Positions 11,276-22,809 of a stretch of DNA of 64,000 nt are shown piece after piece. The notes under the pieces were generated by a model, which saw only the letters and a program-made list of their open reading frames with translations, did no database searches and was not told the origin of the DNA. The stretch covers positions 7,034,819 to 7,098,818 of the forward strand of contig NW_020312867.1 of assembly GCF_003265705.1 (NCBI RefSeq), written 5' to 3'. The DNA is from Callorhinus ursinus. Its lineage: Eukaryota > Chordata > Mammalia > Carnivora > Otariidae. Numbering within the stretch: the stretch's first letter is position 1; each line of letters opens with the position of its first letter. The translations under genes were made by a program, and so were the position numbers.

Positions 11276-11384
11276 AGGTTCTCAAAAGAGGGCCAGGCCA
11301 TTGGGTAAGGTCGGGAAGGGCTTTCTGGGAAAAGTGGGCTTGGAACTGGACTTTGGAGCCTGGATACACTGTGGATAGATGCTG

Positions 11385-11560
11385 ATAGTCTGCTGTGTAA
11401 TTTTTGACAGTTGACTTTACCTCTCAGAGCCTCGATTTTCTCTGTAAAATGTGGGTCCTGCTAGAATCCACCTCACGGGGCTACTGAGGGGGTTAATAAG
11501 GTGCTATATGAATAATGGAAACCACTGAATAGAGTCCCTCTCCAGCATGTGCTATTGCTG
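11385..11560 (+). repeat. MIR
   Basis: TTTACCTCTCAGAGCCTCG, CTGTAAAATGTGGG and CTCACGGGGCTACTGAGG. Confidence 0.65.
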
Positions 11561-11634
11561 TTTCTTAATTTGGCAGGGGAACTCGCCTGGGTAAAGACTG
11601 GAGGTGGGATGTGGAACGGCCTAGCTGTTGCTCA

Positions 11635-11800
11635 TTCCTTCTCTCACCTGGGCAACTCGATTGGCTATCTCTCTGTTTCTTTCTGCCCTTGCCCCCCCTC
11701 TAATCTGTCATCCATATAGCAACCAGTGATCTTTTTAAAATAGAAGTTAGATCCTGTCATTCTTCAGTTCAAGACCCTCCAAAGACTCGTCATTCACAAG
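11635..11800 (+). repeat. L2 fragment
   Basis: CAACCAGTGATCTTTTTAAAA and GATCCTGTCATTCTTCAG match L2 text. Confidence 0.6.
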
Positions 11801-12079
11801 AATAAAAGTGTATACAGTGCAGAGGCAGATGGAGGACAGTTCCCTAGAAATAAGTGCCCTCAGCTTATTCCTTCTCAGAAGCAGCCCTGCTCCCAGGTCC
11901 CTGTGTGTGTGCATGTGTGCAGGCACAAGTGGATGACACAGTGATGATGCTATGCACCCAGGACAGTTCACAATACGGAAGGACATTGACCACTGCCTTG
12001 GGGCTCTTGAAGGTCAGCAGGGCGGAGGAAGCCAAGGAAGGCCTTCCTCCTCTCTGTATCTGAGTCATTTCCTGAGAGA

Positions 12080-12690
12080 TGTTGGTGATTCATTCATTTG
12101 TTCATTAACAAATATTTTTTTTTAAGATTTCATTTATTTATTCATGAGGGACAGAGAGAGAGAGAGAGAGAGGCAGAGGAAGAAGCAGGCTCCCAAGGAG
12201 CAGGGAGCCCGATGTTGGACTCGATCCCAGGACCCCGGGATCATGACCTGAGCCAAAGGCAGACGCTTAACCATCTGAGCCACCCAGGCGCCCAACAAAT
12301 ATTTATTGAGTGCCTGCCATGTATTAGGCACTGAGCTATAGGTTGGGCATACAGTGTGAACAAACCAAAGCCCCTGTTTTCACTGTACAAGCGAGGGCAG
12401 AAGCAGGAGACTAAAAAGAAACTGGGCAGATGAGCAAGGGCAGGAGCAAGAGACCAGTAAGAAGCTGGGCGGGTGACATTGCTGGTTTGTACCAGGGTGG
12501 AGGTGTGGCAGAAGTGGTGAGCAGTGGTCAGAGCTTCAGTATATTTTAAAGGTCGGGCCAACTGGATTTGCTGATGATTGGATAAGAGGAGTGAGACAGG
12601 AGTCCCCAAGTTTTTGGCCTGAGCACCTAGAAGGAACTTGCTGCCATTTAATGAGAAGGGGAAGATGTCATGGCCGGTAGTAGTTTACTG
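12080..12690 (-). repeat. L2, split by a SINE
   Basis: TTCATTCATTTGTTCATTAAC, TATTTATTGAGTGCCTGCC, then GGTGAGCAGTGGTCAGAGC and AAGTTTTTGGCCTGAGCACC: reverse L2 including degraded ORF2. Confidence 0.75.
12118..12293 (-). mobile_element. CAN-SINE
   Basis: TSD AACAAATATTT at 12107-12117 and 12294-12304, inside the L2. Confidence 0.93.
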
Positions 12691-12691
12691 A

Positions 12692-12905
12692 AAGGACTGT
12701 GGAGTAGGACTGCCTACATTCAAGTCCTAGTTTGGTTGCTGTTTGAGTTTTGTTAAGTGTTTGATTTCACCAAGCCTCAGTTTCCTCAAATGTAAACCTT
12801 CTGTCTGGGCCACCGGCAGTTGGGTGCTGTGGAAACTAAATGGGGGTAATTTTTCTGAAGGGCTTACGACACTGCCTGTTGTATACTAGGTCCTCAGCAA
12901 CAGGA
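12692..12905 (+). repeat. MIR
   Basis: GGAGTAGGACTGCCTACATTC AAGTCC, CAAGCCTCAGTTTCCTC and ACACTGCCTGTTGTATACTAGG. Confidence 0.7.
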
Positions 12906-13354
12906 GTTAGCTCTTATTATTATTGTGGAGGGCAGGGAATCCCATGACCACCAAGCAGGCTGTAGGTCCCACCCCACCTCCACCACCCCCTGAAGGAGCC
13001 CACCCTCCAAGAAGCAGCTCAGACACCATCTGTCCAGCAGAGAAAAGCCACAGGGAGACAGCTTTCGGGGGGCATTAGATAGATGAGCCCTTCCCAAGAA
13101 ACTTAATCTCATTCTCAGCAGGTGCTAATCCCAGCAGCCTCCCTTGGTATCTGAGCCCAGCCCACCCAGTTCCTTTTCCACCCCCACCGTGAGTCCCAGA
13201 CCCTCTTCCCCTTCTCACCAGCTCCAACTGTCACCAGCACACTTCCTTACCAGATGGAGAGGCTCCAAAAGGAGGAAGCTGCCATCTATCTGACTGAGCC
13301 GAGTCGCTCTCATGTATCAGGTCACCAAGGGCTTCAGGTGCCACCTGTCCAGAG

Positions 13355-13373
13355 CCCCCCCCCCCCCCCCCCC
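13355..13373 (+). repeat. Homopolymer of 19 C
   Basis: An uninterrupted C run between two CAGGTGCCA-like words (CAGGTGCCAC at 13336, CAGGTGCCAG at 13373). Confidence 0.8.
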
Positions 13374-13585
13374 AGGTGCCAGTTCCTAGGCGTGGCGCTT
13401 GATCCAGGCGGATCCAGGCTGGAGCCAGCTGGAGCCAGGGACTCCCATTGTGCCCCAGCTGCTGCCTGCCCTCCCACCCACAGGCAGAGAAACAGGCTTA
13501 ACCCTTTGGATACCGCAGATGTAGCCAGAGTTAGTGGTTGCAGTTCTGACTCTGAGTATTGCACTATTCCAGCACACCATTTTTT

Positions 13586-13780
13586 TTTTTAAAGATTTTA
13601 TTTATTTATTTGACAGAGAGAGAGATAGTGAGAGCAGGAACACAAGTCGGGGGAGTGAGAGATGGAGAAGCAGGCTTCCCGCCGAATAGGGAGCCCGATG
13701 TGGGACTCAATCCCAGGACCCTGGGATCATGACCTGAGCCGAAGGCAGACACTTAACGACTGAGCCACCCAGGCGCCCCC
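13586..13780 (-). mobile_element. CAN-SINE
   Basis: TSD AGCACACCATTTTT at about 13571-13584 and 13781-13794. Confidence 0.95.
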
Positions 13781-14000
13781 AGCACACCATTTTTAAGAAA
13801 GTTATTGTAAATACAACAGAATATGTAATGCATGTATAAGGTTTCAGGAATGGGAAAAATGGTCACCTATAAGCTTACCTCCCAGTTTAAGAAATTAAAC
13901 ATTTATGAATATCTTCAAACTCCCATGTGCCCCTCGCTAGTCACAGCCATCCCCTACCCATTCTCCTGAGATCTGTGTTTATTGTTCCCTTGCCTTTTAA

Positions 14001-14378
14001 TTTTTTATTTTTTTTTTTAAATTTTCTTTAGGGGTGCCTAGGTGGCTGAGCGACTGACTATTCATTTCAGCTTGGGTCATGATCTCAGGGTTGTGGGATC
14101 GAGCCCCATGTCGGGCTCTGAGCTCAATGCAGTCTGCTCAGGACTCTGTCTCTCCCTCTCTCCCTGCCCCCCCCCCCCCCGCTTGTTGCTCTCTCTCTAA
14201 AATAAATCTTTAAAATGAATAAATATTGTTTTCATTTAGAGAAAGAGAGAGAGAGAATCCCAAGCAGACTCCCCGCTGAGCATGGAGCCCCATGCAGGGC
14301 TGGATCCCACAACCCCAGATCATGACCTGAGCCGAAATCGAGTCAGACGCTCAACCGTCTGAGCCACCCAGGCACCCC
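14001..14378 (-). mobile_element. CAN-SINE with a nested SINE
   Basis: The T tail is at 14001-14030 and the body at about 14220-14378. The TSD TCCCTTGCCTTTTAA at 13986-14000 returns at 14379-14393. A plus-strand SINE split it. Confidence 0.88.
14031..14219 (+). mobile_element. CAN-SINE nested in the reverse SINE
   Basis: GGGGTGCCTAGGTGGCTGAG to AAAATAAATCTTTAAAATG; includes a run of about 14 C. Confidence 0.88.
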
Positions 14379-14624
14379 TCCCTTGCCTTTTAAAAAAAAA
14401 AAAAAATAGCTTTACTATATATAAAGAGTATTCTGCATGCTTTTCAGTTTCATTTAAATATCATACTGTGTGTGTATTCATCTGCAGTTTGCTTTTTTTT
14501 ATTCACCAGTATTAAGTGTATAGCTATAGTTTGTTCATTTTCATGCCCCTTGTATGATTATGGCTCAGTTTATGCATTCATTCCACTGTCATGGTTATTT
14601 GGGTTCCCTTGTTTTTGCTATTTC

Positions 14625-14808
14625 TTTTTTTTTTAATATTTTATTTATTTGTCAGAGAGAGAGTGCACAAGCAGGGGGAGCGGCAGGAAGAGGGAGAAGC
14701 AGGCTCCCCACTGAGCAAGGAGCCCTATGTGGGGCTTGATCCCAGGACCCCGGGATCATGACCTGAGCCGAAGGCAGACGCTTAACCAACTGAGCCACCC
14801 AGGCGCCC
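14625..14808 (-). mobile_element. CAN-SINE
   Basis: TSD GTTTTTGCTATTTC at 14611-14624 and GTTTTTGCTCTTTC at 14809-14822. Confidence 0.94.
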
Positions 14809-14875
14809 GTTTTTGCTCTTTCAAATGGGGTTTTGAACAATCTGTATATGTCTCCTCCACGTGCACGTGTTCTCT

Positions 14876-14930
14876 AGTGCAGTGGTTCAGACTAGATGGC
14901 CTATTAGAATCACCTGGAGGGCTTGTTTTT
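14876..14930 (+). repeat. MER5-like DNA transposon fragment
   Basis: GCAGTGGTTCAGACTAGATGG and TTAGAATCACCTGGAGGGCTT resemble the start of MER5A. The SINE after it interrupts it. Confidence 0.5.
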
Positions 14931-14939
14931 TTGGTGTTT

Positions 14940-15049
14940 TTGTTTTTGTTTTTGTTTTTAAGTAATCTCTCTATCCAACATGGGGCTCAAACTTAAAATC
15001 CTGCAATCAAGATTCGAATGCTCTACAGGCTAAGCCAGCCAGGTGCCCC
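14940..15049 (-). mobile_element. Short tRNA-related CAN-SINE
   Basis: TTTTTAAGTAATCTCTCTATCC...CATGGGGCTCAAAC...AGCCAGCCAGGTGCCCC. Confidence 0.82.
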
Positions 15050-15552
15050 ATGAAAATCATTGCTGTAGGGCGTGCACCCAGGAATGGAATTGCTTGATGG
15101 AAGGTAATGCCTGGATTGCTTTCCTGTGTGTTAAGAGTTTACACTGCCACCAGCAGCACATGAGTTTCCATTGCTTTACATCTTTGATAATACTTGATAA
15201 GGTCAGACTTTAAAATTTTTATAGAGCTGGTAGGTGTGAGATGGTATCTTGTGGTTTTAATTTGCATTTCTCAGATTACAAGTGGGGTGGAGAATCTTTC
15301 CTTACTCTGTTGACCATTCATGTTTCCTCTTTTGTAAAGTACTTGCTCAAGTCTTTGTCTCTTTTGATTGGCTTTTTCTTAGGGATTTGTAGAAATTCTT
15401 TATACATTCTGAATACTGATCTTTTATCTACATGTGTTAAAATACAGGCTCTCAGTTTGTAGATTGTTTTTTCACTTTCTGTGTGTTCTTTTCATGACTA
15501 GAATTTCTTAATTTAACCTAGTTTAGTGTTTTCTTCTGTGATTTACACTTTT

Positions 15553-15734
15553 TTTTTAAGATTTATTTCTTTATTTGATGGGGGGGGCACAAGCAGGGGT
15601 AGTGGCAGGGAGAGGGAGAAGCAGATTCCCCGTAAGCAGGGAGCTGGATGTGGGGCTCAATCCCAGGACCCTGGGATCATGACCTGAGCCAAAGGCAGAC
15701 AGACGCTTAACCGACTGAACCACCCAGGCACCCC
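15553..15734 (-). mobile_element. CAN-SINE
   Basis: TSD TGATTTACACTTTT at 15539-15552 and TGATTTACACCTTT at 15735. Confidence 0.94.
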
Positions 15735-16028
15735 TGATTTACACCTTTTATGTTTTATTGAAGAAATAAATCATCCCCGAACCAGTGGTCCTAAAGACAT
15801 TTGCCTATATTTTCTTCAAAAAGTTTTAAGGTTTTATTTTTCACATTTAAGTCCTTAATAGATCTGGAATTGACTCTCATGTCACCTTAATATTTTTGTT
15901 GGTGGGATACCTTTATTTCAGTAGGTTTTAAACGTCTACAAATCTGAATTATTTATACTTTGAGTTGTAGCTAGAGCTTATTATGTACACTGCATTAAAA
16001 TTTCATATTGAACAAAGGTGCCTTCTTT

Positions 16029-16228
16029 TTTTTTTTTTAAGATTTTTTATTTATTTATTTGACAGAGACAGAGAGAGCACAGATAAGCAGAGCGGCAGGC
16101 AGAGGGAGAGGGAGAAGCAGGCTCTCTGCGGAGCAGGGAGACTGACGCAGGGGCTCGATCCCAGGACCCTGGGATCATGACCTGAGCTGAAGGCAGCCGC
16201 TTAACTGACTGCGCCACCCAGGCGCCCT
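16029..16228 (-). mobile_element. CAN-SINE
   Basis: TSD AAAGGTGCCTTCTTT at 16014-16028 and AAAGGTGCCCTCTTT at 16229-16243. Confidence 0.94.
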
Positions 16229-16539
16229 AAAGGTGCCCTCTTTGGGAAAGAGTTTTGATCACATTTAAAGCCCTTCTAAGATTTTTTTAGAGATTTTTTT
16301 CAGATTTTAAATATGATAATGGTATTGTGGTTATGTTTTTTTCTCTTTAATATTACTTATCTTTAGATATATATACTGAGCTATATCTGGAATTTGCTGC
16401 CAAATAACACAGAGGTGAGAGAGAGTGGGAACAGATGAAATCAGATTGGTACTGAGTTGATCATTATTGAAGCTGAGTGATGGGTACATAGTGGTTCATT
16501 TTATCATTCTGTCTACTTTTGTACATGTCTAAATATTCT

Positions 16540-16732
16540 TTTTTTTTTTTAAGATTTTATTTATTTGACAGAGAGAGACAGCAAGAGAGGGAACACAAGC
16601 AGGGGGAGTGGGAGAGGGAGAAGCAGGCCTCCCGCGGAGCAGGGAGCCCAGTACGGGGCTCGATCCCAGGACCCTGGGATCATGACCTGAGCTGAAGGCA
16701 GACGCTTAACAACTGGGCCACCCAGGTGCCCC
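16540..16732 (-). mobile_element. CAN-SINE
   Basis: TSD CATGTCTAAATATT at 16524-16537 and CATGTTTAAATAGT at 16733-16746. Confidence 0.92.
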
Positions 16733-16810
16733 CATGTTTAAATAGTTTTATAATAAATGTAAGATATCCAAGGACTATTCCCAGAGTTACGAGATAAAGC
16801 ATCTTTTCTT

Positions 16811-17042
16811 TCTTTTTAATTGATTGATTGATTTTGAGAGACAGAGAGAGAGTGCACACGCGTGTACATGCATGGGAGCCAGGAAAGGAGCAGAGGGAGG
16901 TGGAGAGGGAGAGAGAATCTGGAGCAGACTCCCCGCTGAGTGCAGAGCCCAACATGGAGCTCAGTCTCATGATTCTGAGATCAAGACCTTAGCCAAAACC
17001 AGGAGTCCAATGCTTAACTAGCTGAGCCACCCAGGTGCCCTG
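16811..17042 (-). mobile_element. CAN-SINE (longer, older form)
   Basis: TSD TAAAGCATCTTTTCTT at 16795-16810 and 17043-17058, perfect. A (GATT)n run lies near the T-rich end. Confidence 0.94.
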
Positions 17043-17599
17043 TAAAGCATCTTTTCTTATACTTTATTAGCCATTTGTATTTAGTCCAGGGCCAGTTAGG
17101 TCTCCATCTACTTCCAGGAGTCCCCAATGGAGTGTTCCCAGCAGGCAAGCAGGAGAGTAATTGTTAAGGAAAACAGCAGCAGAGGCTCAGGGGAAAAAAG
17201 ATGGTATGTGCCATCATGATCAGGCCATAGCCAGTCTACCCCTACTCCTTCCAGGACTAGGCTCATTCCCACCCTTCATTTTGTTTAAGCTATTAGGGAT
17301 GATTTTTATTTTAACCAGAGCCTTCTTTCCCTCTTATTCTACCTGGACAGCCTTAATCCAGAAGATAATGGAGCCTCATCAAGGATTCTGGTCTTCTCCC
17401 ATCTTAACAGCATCCTGGGACAAAGGGTCAGAGATGGTGGCAACCGTGGTGCAGTTAATCACATAGTAGTGGTGTTATTTTGGCATCACAGCATGCAAAT
17501 ACCAGAGTTGTCATTTTTCTTCTCATAGTGTAATAACTGGCCAAAGAGTCAGTCTCTGGGGAGGCCCAAATGCTTCTCATGGGAGAACCAAATTCTTTC

Positions 17600-18185
17600 T
17601 CTCTCGCTCTTTAATTTTGATGTATTTTCTTAGAATAGGTAATATATTCATGTGGTTCAAAATTCAGAATTCAAAATGTCTCTCCCACCTGTGTCTCCTA
17701 GCTACAGTTCCCTTCCTGGGAAAATAGACTTGGTAGACCTAAGCAAACACCTATATGTTTCATCCAGTTTTTACACAGATAGTCATGCACTGATGCACAC
17801 AGTTTGGTAACCTGATTTTTCTCATTTAACAGTGTCTCAGAGATCATTCAATATCAGTCCTTCAAGAGGTTTCTCATTCTTTTTGATAGCTGCATAGTAT
17901 TCTATACATGGTACTATCCTCTGTTTAACCAGTTCCCATTGGTAGGCCCTTTTTTTGCAGTCTCTTGCAGTTATAATAGTGATGTTCAATGAATAGCTCT
18001 GTCATATTTGTTATTTGGTCCATGTGTGAATACAGGGTGCCTATGGGGGATACATTCCTAGGAGTGGAATTGCAGGGCCAAAGGATGTATGCACTTATGA
18101 TTTTGATAGATACTGTCAACCTGGGCGTGTAGCAGTGGTGCCAGTTTACAGGAGCATCTTTTCTCTACACACCTCTTCCACGGGG
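17600..18185 (-). repeat. Old L1M fragment
   Basis: AGCTGCATAGTATTCTATACATGG, CTAGGAGTGGAATTGCAGGGCC and GATTTTGATAGATACTGTC are reverse L1M text. Confidence 0.75.
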
Positions 18186-18189
18186 TCTG

Positions 18190-18660
18190 GGTTTGATTCA
18201 GCACATTTATTGAGTGCCTTCCAGTGCCAGGTCCTGGATACAAAGATACCACTTTCATGTATCAAGTAAAATTGTTACTGTATGCCAAGCAAGCACAGGC
18301 ACATTATCTGGTAATACCACAAGGAAGGTTTTTATTTTATTTTACTTTAATTTTTTAAAGATTTTATTTATTTATTCAGGAGAGACAGAGAGGGAGAAAC
18401 AGGCTCCCCACGGAGCAGGGAGCCCGATGTGGGATTCAATTCCAGGACCCTGGGATCACGACCTGAGCCCAAGGCAGACACTCAACTGACTGAGCCACCC
18501 AGTCGCCCACAAGGAAGGTTTTTAGATGGGAAAACTAAAGCTCAGAAAGGTTAAATGGTGCCATGGCCACTGACCCAAGCTAGTAAGTGGCAGAGCAGGA
18601 TTTAACCCCAGATTTGAATCCTCTAACACCTGTGCTCTTAAAGAACACCCTTGACTGCCT
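18190..18660 (-). repeat. MIR, split by a SINE
   Basis: TTATTGAGTGCCTTCCAGTGCC on the left and TAGTAAGTGGCAGAGCAGG ATTTAACCC on the right. Confidence 0.75.
18335..18506 (-). mobile_element. CAN-SINE
   Basis: TSD CCACAAGGAAGGTTTTTA, 18 bases and perfect, at 18317-18334 and 18507-18524. Confidence 0.96.
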
Positions 18661-18689
18661 CTCAGGAGAAATAACAGAGGGTCTGAGTC

Positions 18690-18775
18690 TAACAGAGGTG
18701 AGGAATCAGGCTCAGAGAGAATTAACTGTCCAAGAGAACACACAGCCAGGAAGCTATGGAGTCCCCAGGGGAGAC
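18690..18775 (-). repeat. MIR core fragment
   Basis: AGGCTCAGAGAGAATTAACTG and ACACAGCCAGGAAGC. Confidence 0.5.
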
Positions 18776-18853
18776 CCACATAACGTCCGTTTAATGCCTA
18801 TGGTCTGTATTGAGCTGCCTCCCTTCCTTGCATGGACAGAATGTCCAGATCTC

Positions 18854-19055
18854 GGGGCGCCTGGGTGGCTGGCTCAGTCGTTGAGCATCTGCCTTCAGCT
18901 CAGGTCATGATCCCAGGGTCCTGGGATCAAGCCCCGCGTCAGGCTCCCTGCTCGGCGGGAAGCCTGCTTCTCCCTCTCCCACTCCCCCTGCTTGTGTTCC
19001 CTCTCTCGCTATGTCTCTCTCTGTCAAATAAATAAAATCTTTAAAAAAAAAAAAG
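18854..19055 (+). mobile_element. CAN-SINE
   Basis: TSD GAATGTCCAGATCTC at 18839-18853 and 19056-19070, perfect. It carries a duplicated GGCT (GGTGGCTGGCTCAG). Confidence 0.96.
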
Positions 19056-19096
19056 GAATGTCCAGATCTCATTAGGATTCTGTTAAGAGAACTTTC

Positions 19097-19358
19097 TCCA
19101 GGAGGGGAAGAATGAAGGGGGGAGTAAGTCGGAGGGGGAGACGAACCATGAGAGACGATGGACTCTGAAAAACAAACAGGTTTCTAGAGGGGAGGGGGGT
19201 GGGGGGATGGGTTAGCCTGGTGATGGGTATTAAAGAGGGCACGTTCTGCGTGGAGCACTGGGTGTTATGCACAAACAATGAATCATGGGAACACTACATC
19301 AAAAACTAATGATGTATGGTGATTAACATAACAATAAAAAATTAAAAAATAAAAAAGA
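19097..19358 (+). mobile_element. 5'-truncated carnivore L1 3' end
   Basis: GGAGGGGGAGACGAACCATGAG, GGATGGGTTAGCCTGGTGATG, CACTGGGTGTTATGCAC and AACACTACATCAAAAACTAATG are the L1 3' UTR, ending in an A-rich tail. Possible TSD GAACTTTCTCCA / GAACTTCTCCA at 19088 and 19359. Confidence 0.9.
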
Positions 19359-19479
19359 ACTTCTCCATCCAGAGTTCCAGTTGCTATACAGAGCCATAAG
19401 TCACCTGTTCTCTGTGTGCATCTGTTGACTGTTAGAGGTGCCCATAGACAAAACCAATCTGTGATTAATAATACTAATA

Positions 19480-19665
19480 ACAATATAGTTGCTGCTATTT
19501 ATTGAGTACCTGCCATGTGTAAGATGCTATATAAAAGGCCAGGGAAACATATTGTTCCCATTGTCCAGATTAGAAAACTGAGAATAAAACAAGTTAAGTA
19601 ATAGTCCCATGGTCGAATGCTAATAAGAACAGAATCCAAATCCAATCTGTTAGACTCAGAAGCCC
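19480..19665 (-). repeat. MIR
   Basis: TTTATTGAGTACCTGCCATGTG...GAAAACTGAGAATAAAAC...ATCCAAATCC. Confidence 0.7.
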
Positions 19666-20129
19666 TCACTCACTCTGGTGTCCATGGGTTTCCCTTGGCT
19701 CTCTCTGCCTCTTCTAATTGTCCATATTGTTTGGTGCTCTCTCCAGAGGGTGAGTCTGGCTTCTCCAGTTCATGCTGAATACTTTAGAGGAAAGGGCCCT
19801 TTAGCTTCCATTTACCCCATATCCCCTACCCCTACCCCCACTGCTTAGCACAGGGTAGCCAAAGAGCAGGCTGCCACGTGACACTTGAGGGTTGGTGATG
19901 GCTGTCTGTACCCACTGATACTGTCTCAGAAAGGACTCATCTCCCAATTGTGTAACAGGTGGTCGTGTGCTCACTGCTCCAGTGGGAGAGGAGTATAAAG
20001 TATAGGCCTAGCTCTCAATAATTTAGATTATGAGACCGCAAATACCAAAGTAAACGGAAAACACTAAAAGGATCAGAAGAGTTCGTAGGAGAGAGGAAGT
20101 ATAGCATGATGATAACAGAGGCAAACAGT

Positions 20130-20265
20130 CATGGAATACTATAGGGTAGCTCTTCTGCACATTTTATAAACATGGACCCTGAGACTCAGAGTTTGAGTGA
20201 TAAGCCCAGAGTTGTACAGCAAATAAGTATCAGAGTGAGGACTCTGAACCCTCCACGGCCTCTCA
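20130..20265 (-). repeat. MIR
   Basis: ACCCTGAGACTCAGAG, GATAAGCCCAGAGTTGTACAGC and TATCAGAGTGAGGACTC. Confidence 0.6.
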
Positions 20266-20474
20266 AGGAAGAGCACTATGTGCTCTGTGCTGGGTGTCCT
20301 GGGAGCTCCAGGTAAAGGAAGTCTGGAAGGATGGGCCTCATATGGACAAGAAGGGAGGTCAAGATGTAGGATGAAAGCCTGAGATGTGGCGCTGTAATAT
20401 TCCTAAGATGATATGGCTTGTACCTTAAGCTCTCCTTTTGAATGTGGGGAAACCCAGGGTCGGGTCATAAAGTA

Positions 20475-20735
20475 ATAGCACAGGATCATTAAGGTTTGTC
20501 TAGTACTTCTTTGCGTCCATATGTTATCTCATTGAGCCTCTGACTATCCTAGGAAGCAGAGAAGGTCTTCTTGCCTTGGAGGGAACTGGGGTATTCTGAC
20601 TTTAAATCCTAAGTCCTTTCCACCATCCGTGCCTGCCCTCCACATTTCTAGAGTGGGAAAACACATTCTCTGCAATCAGACAGACCTGGGTTTGAACTCC
20701 TACCTCCTCCATTTTGTGTCTCTAGGATCTTAAGG
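20475..20735. repeat. MIR fragments in both orientations
   Basis: TATGTTATCTCATTGAGCCTCTG is reverse MIR. CAATCAGACAGACCTGGGTTTGAACTCC at about 20673 is a forward MIR start. Confidence 0.5.
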
Positions 20736-20859
20736 TTTGCAAACTGGGGCGATTCCAAGTAAAGAACAAGCCCTTTGGGAAGCACCCATATGCTAAGGGA
20801 TGAATGACATAAGGGAGACATAACACCAAAGTTCCTGTAGTGCTTTTTTTCAATGCACT

Positions 20860-21195
20860 TTCAAGTCTTTGGTTTACCTATGAACAAAGTGAAGTGGAGG
20901 CGCCTGGGTGGCTCAGTCATTAGGCGTCTGCCTTCGGCTCATGATCCCAGGGTCCTGGGATTGGCCCCACATTGGGAAGCCTGCTTCTCCCTCTCCCACT
21001 CCCCCTGCTTGTGTTCCCTCTCTTGCTGTGTCTCTCTCTCTCTCTCTGTGTCAAATAAATAAAATCTTTAAAAAAAAAAAAAAAGTGAAGTGACTTGCCC
21101 AAGATCACACAGTGAGTTAATAAAAGGCAACCCTGGGATTAGAATTTGAGTCTCTTGTCTCCTTAAGAGAGCTCTTTCTGTACACCGCACCCCTG
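20860..21195 (-). repeat. MIR, split by a SINE
   Basis: GAAGTGACTTGCCCAAGATCACAC AGTGAG right of the SINE is reverse MIR. Confidence 0.65.
20897..21081 (+). mobile_element. CAN-SINE with a small deletion
   Basis: TSD AAAGTGAAGTG at 20886-20896 and 21082-21092. The GGTCATGATCC part is shortened to CTCATGATCC and the CCCCGCATC region is also shortened. Confidence 0.93.
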
Positions 21196-21214
21196 AGAGG
21201 GCTCAGGGGGAAGG

Positions 21215-21400
21215 CCTGGGGATAGGATCACAGCACTTTGGAGCCAGAGAGATCATCTGGTCCTTTGTCCACACTTGACAGATGAGGAAAGTGAGGCTGA
21301 GGGTCCTCAGTTGACATGTCTGCAGCCAGATGGAACCACCGCAGAGCGGGAGTAAGAGTCACGTGTCCTGACTCTGAAGTCCCAGGGCCTTTTTACGCTG
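21215..21400 (-). repeat. MIR-like fragment
   Basis: CACTTGACAGATGAGGAAAGTGAGGCTGAG and TGTCCTGACTCTGAAGTCC. Confidence 0.5.
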
Positions 21401-22809
21401 CCATGCAAAACTTCCAAATGGCTTATTTTCTGTGCAGATCTAAAAAGCCTCACTCCAATGCCAATAATTTACAGCTGGAACAACTGTTGAAGTTGGGTAG
21501 TTTTTTCCAAATTAGAATCTTGTTCTCTCTCTCTGTCTTTCCCTCTCTTTCTCTCTCTCCCTTTTTCTCAGTTTTTAGGGTAAGATACCAGAAGAGGAGG
21601 GGAAAAAAGCTTCAGTGGAAGACCTTGGTAGAAAAAAGATAAACATTTGATAGAGTCTCTGAAATCTAGGGAGGAAAGCCAGGAAATGATTTAGAGGCCA
21701 GCCGCCTCATCTATCCCAGCCACCCCACCATTTGTCCTGCCCTACTCACAGCAGGCCTTCAGAAGGCCCACCTTCCTTTGGCAGCTGCATCTGGTGAACA
21801 CCAACGGAAATCCCTGGTATTTTTCTTCACATGCAACCAACCATAGAGATGTAGGTCAGGCATTGCTGGCCTGGCGGTTACAACAGCAATAGCTTTACTC
21901 CCTGCACCTGCAGCCGTGTTTGCTAAGCCCCATGAGGATGGGAAAGGGATGTTCCCCTCCGAACAGAGATTGAATCCTCAAGGGCCCATGTGGGTGGAGC
22001 TGGCTGGGACTTGGAGAAGACCATCAGGAATGTGGGGACTAGGAGGGTAGCTCTCTGTCTCTTTCCCCCTGAACGTCTGCTGTGACTAGTGGCACGATTG
22101 GCAGTGTCTCTACTCCATACAGCTTAGAGTCATCGTCACTGACAGAGGAGGCTGGGAAGGTCCCATCCAACCCCCTGAGTTCAGCTGGGCCCCAGGCCTG
22201 CACCGGAACCCCCGTGCCTGTCTGGTGTTTACGGGATTGAAGCTACTACCCTTTGGGACCCAGCCTGTTTTCATTTCTGCTCTCAGCTGTCTGGTCTCCA
22301 CGGACCTCACCTACAGGTTTGTGCGTGCCCGTCCCCCGCAGTGCAGCCCCATGAGACTCCTCCAGCCTGGAAGACTCCTCTTTGGCCTTTGTTCTCTCCA
22401 GCAGAGCCTCCAGTTCTGTGCCTGGCCCAGAGGAGAGACTTCCTGGCCCCTCAGACAGGCTCTGTTGGTTCATCCTAGCTGTACCCTTCCCAAGACTTAG
22501 TTGCTTTGTGTACGCTCTGGGGGGTGGGGCTGTGGTTTCAAGGCACTGAGGGGTTACTTGTGTGGCTGCTCTGAACTGACCTCCAGCTGGCTGGCTGCTC
22601 TGTCCGGAGCTTTCTCCTGCCCTGGACCTCATGTGTCTCTTTTGTAAAGGTGTAGGACCAAGATCAGTACGTATACCATTGACCTTCAAGGTAACTTACA
22701 GGTGACATGCAAATAGGCATTTTTCTAATAGTCTCTGTTTTTATTTTCTGTTGATTTCCATATGTGGCAAATGATGTTGGTGTTCTAGTTATAGTAGCAA
22801 TAACATATG

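Larger units (their letters stand above)
13800..16350 (-). repeat. Old L1M, heavily interrupted
   Basis: T-rich text typical of reverse L1M: TTGTTCATTTTCATGCCCC, CCAGGAATGGAATTGCTTG, GTGAGATGGTATCTTGTGG and TTCTTTATACATTCTGAATAC. SINEs at 14001, 14031, 14625, 14940, 15553 and 16029 sit in it. Confidence 0.7.
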
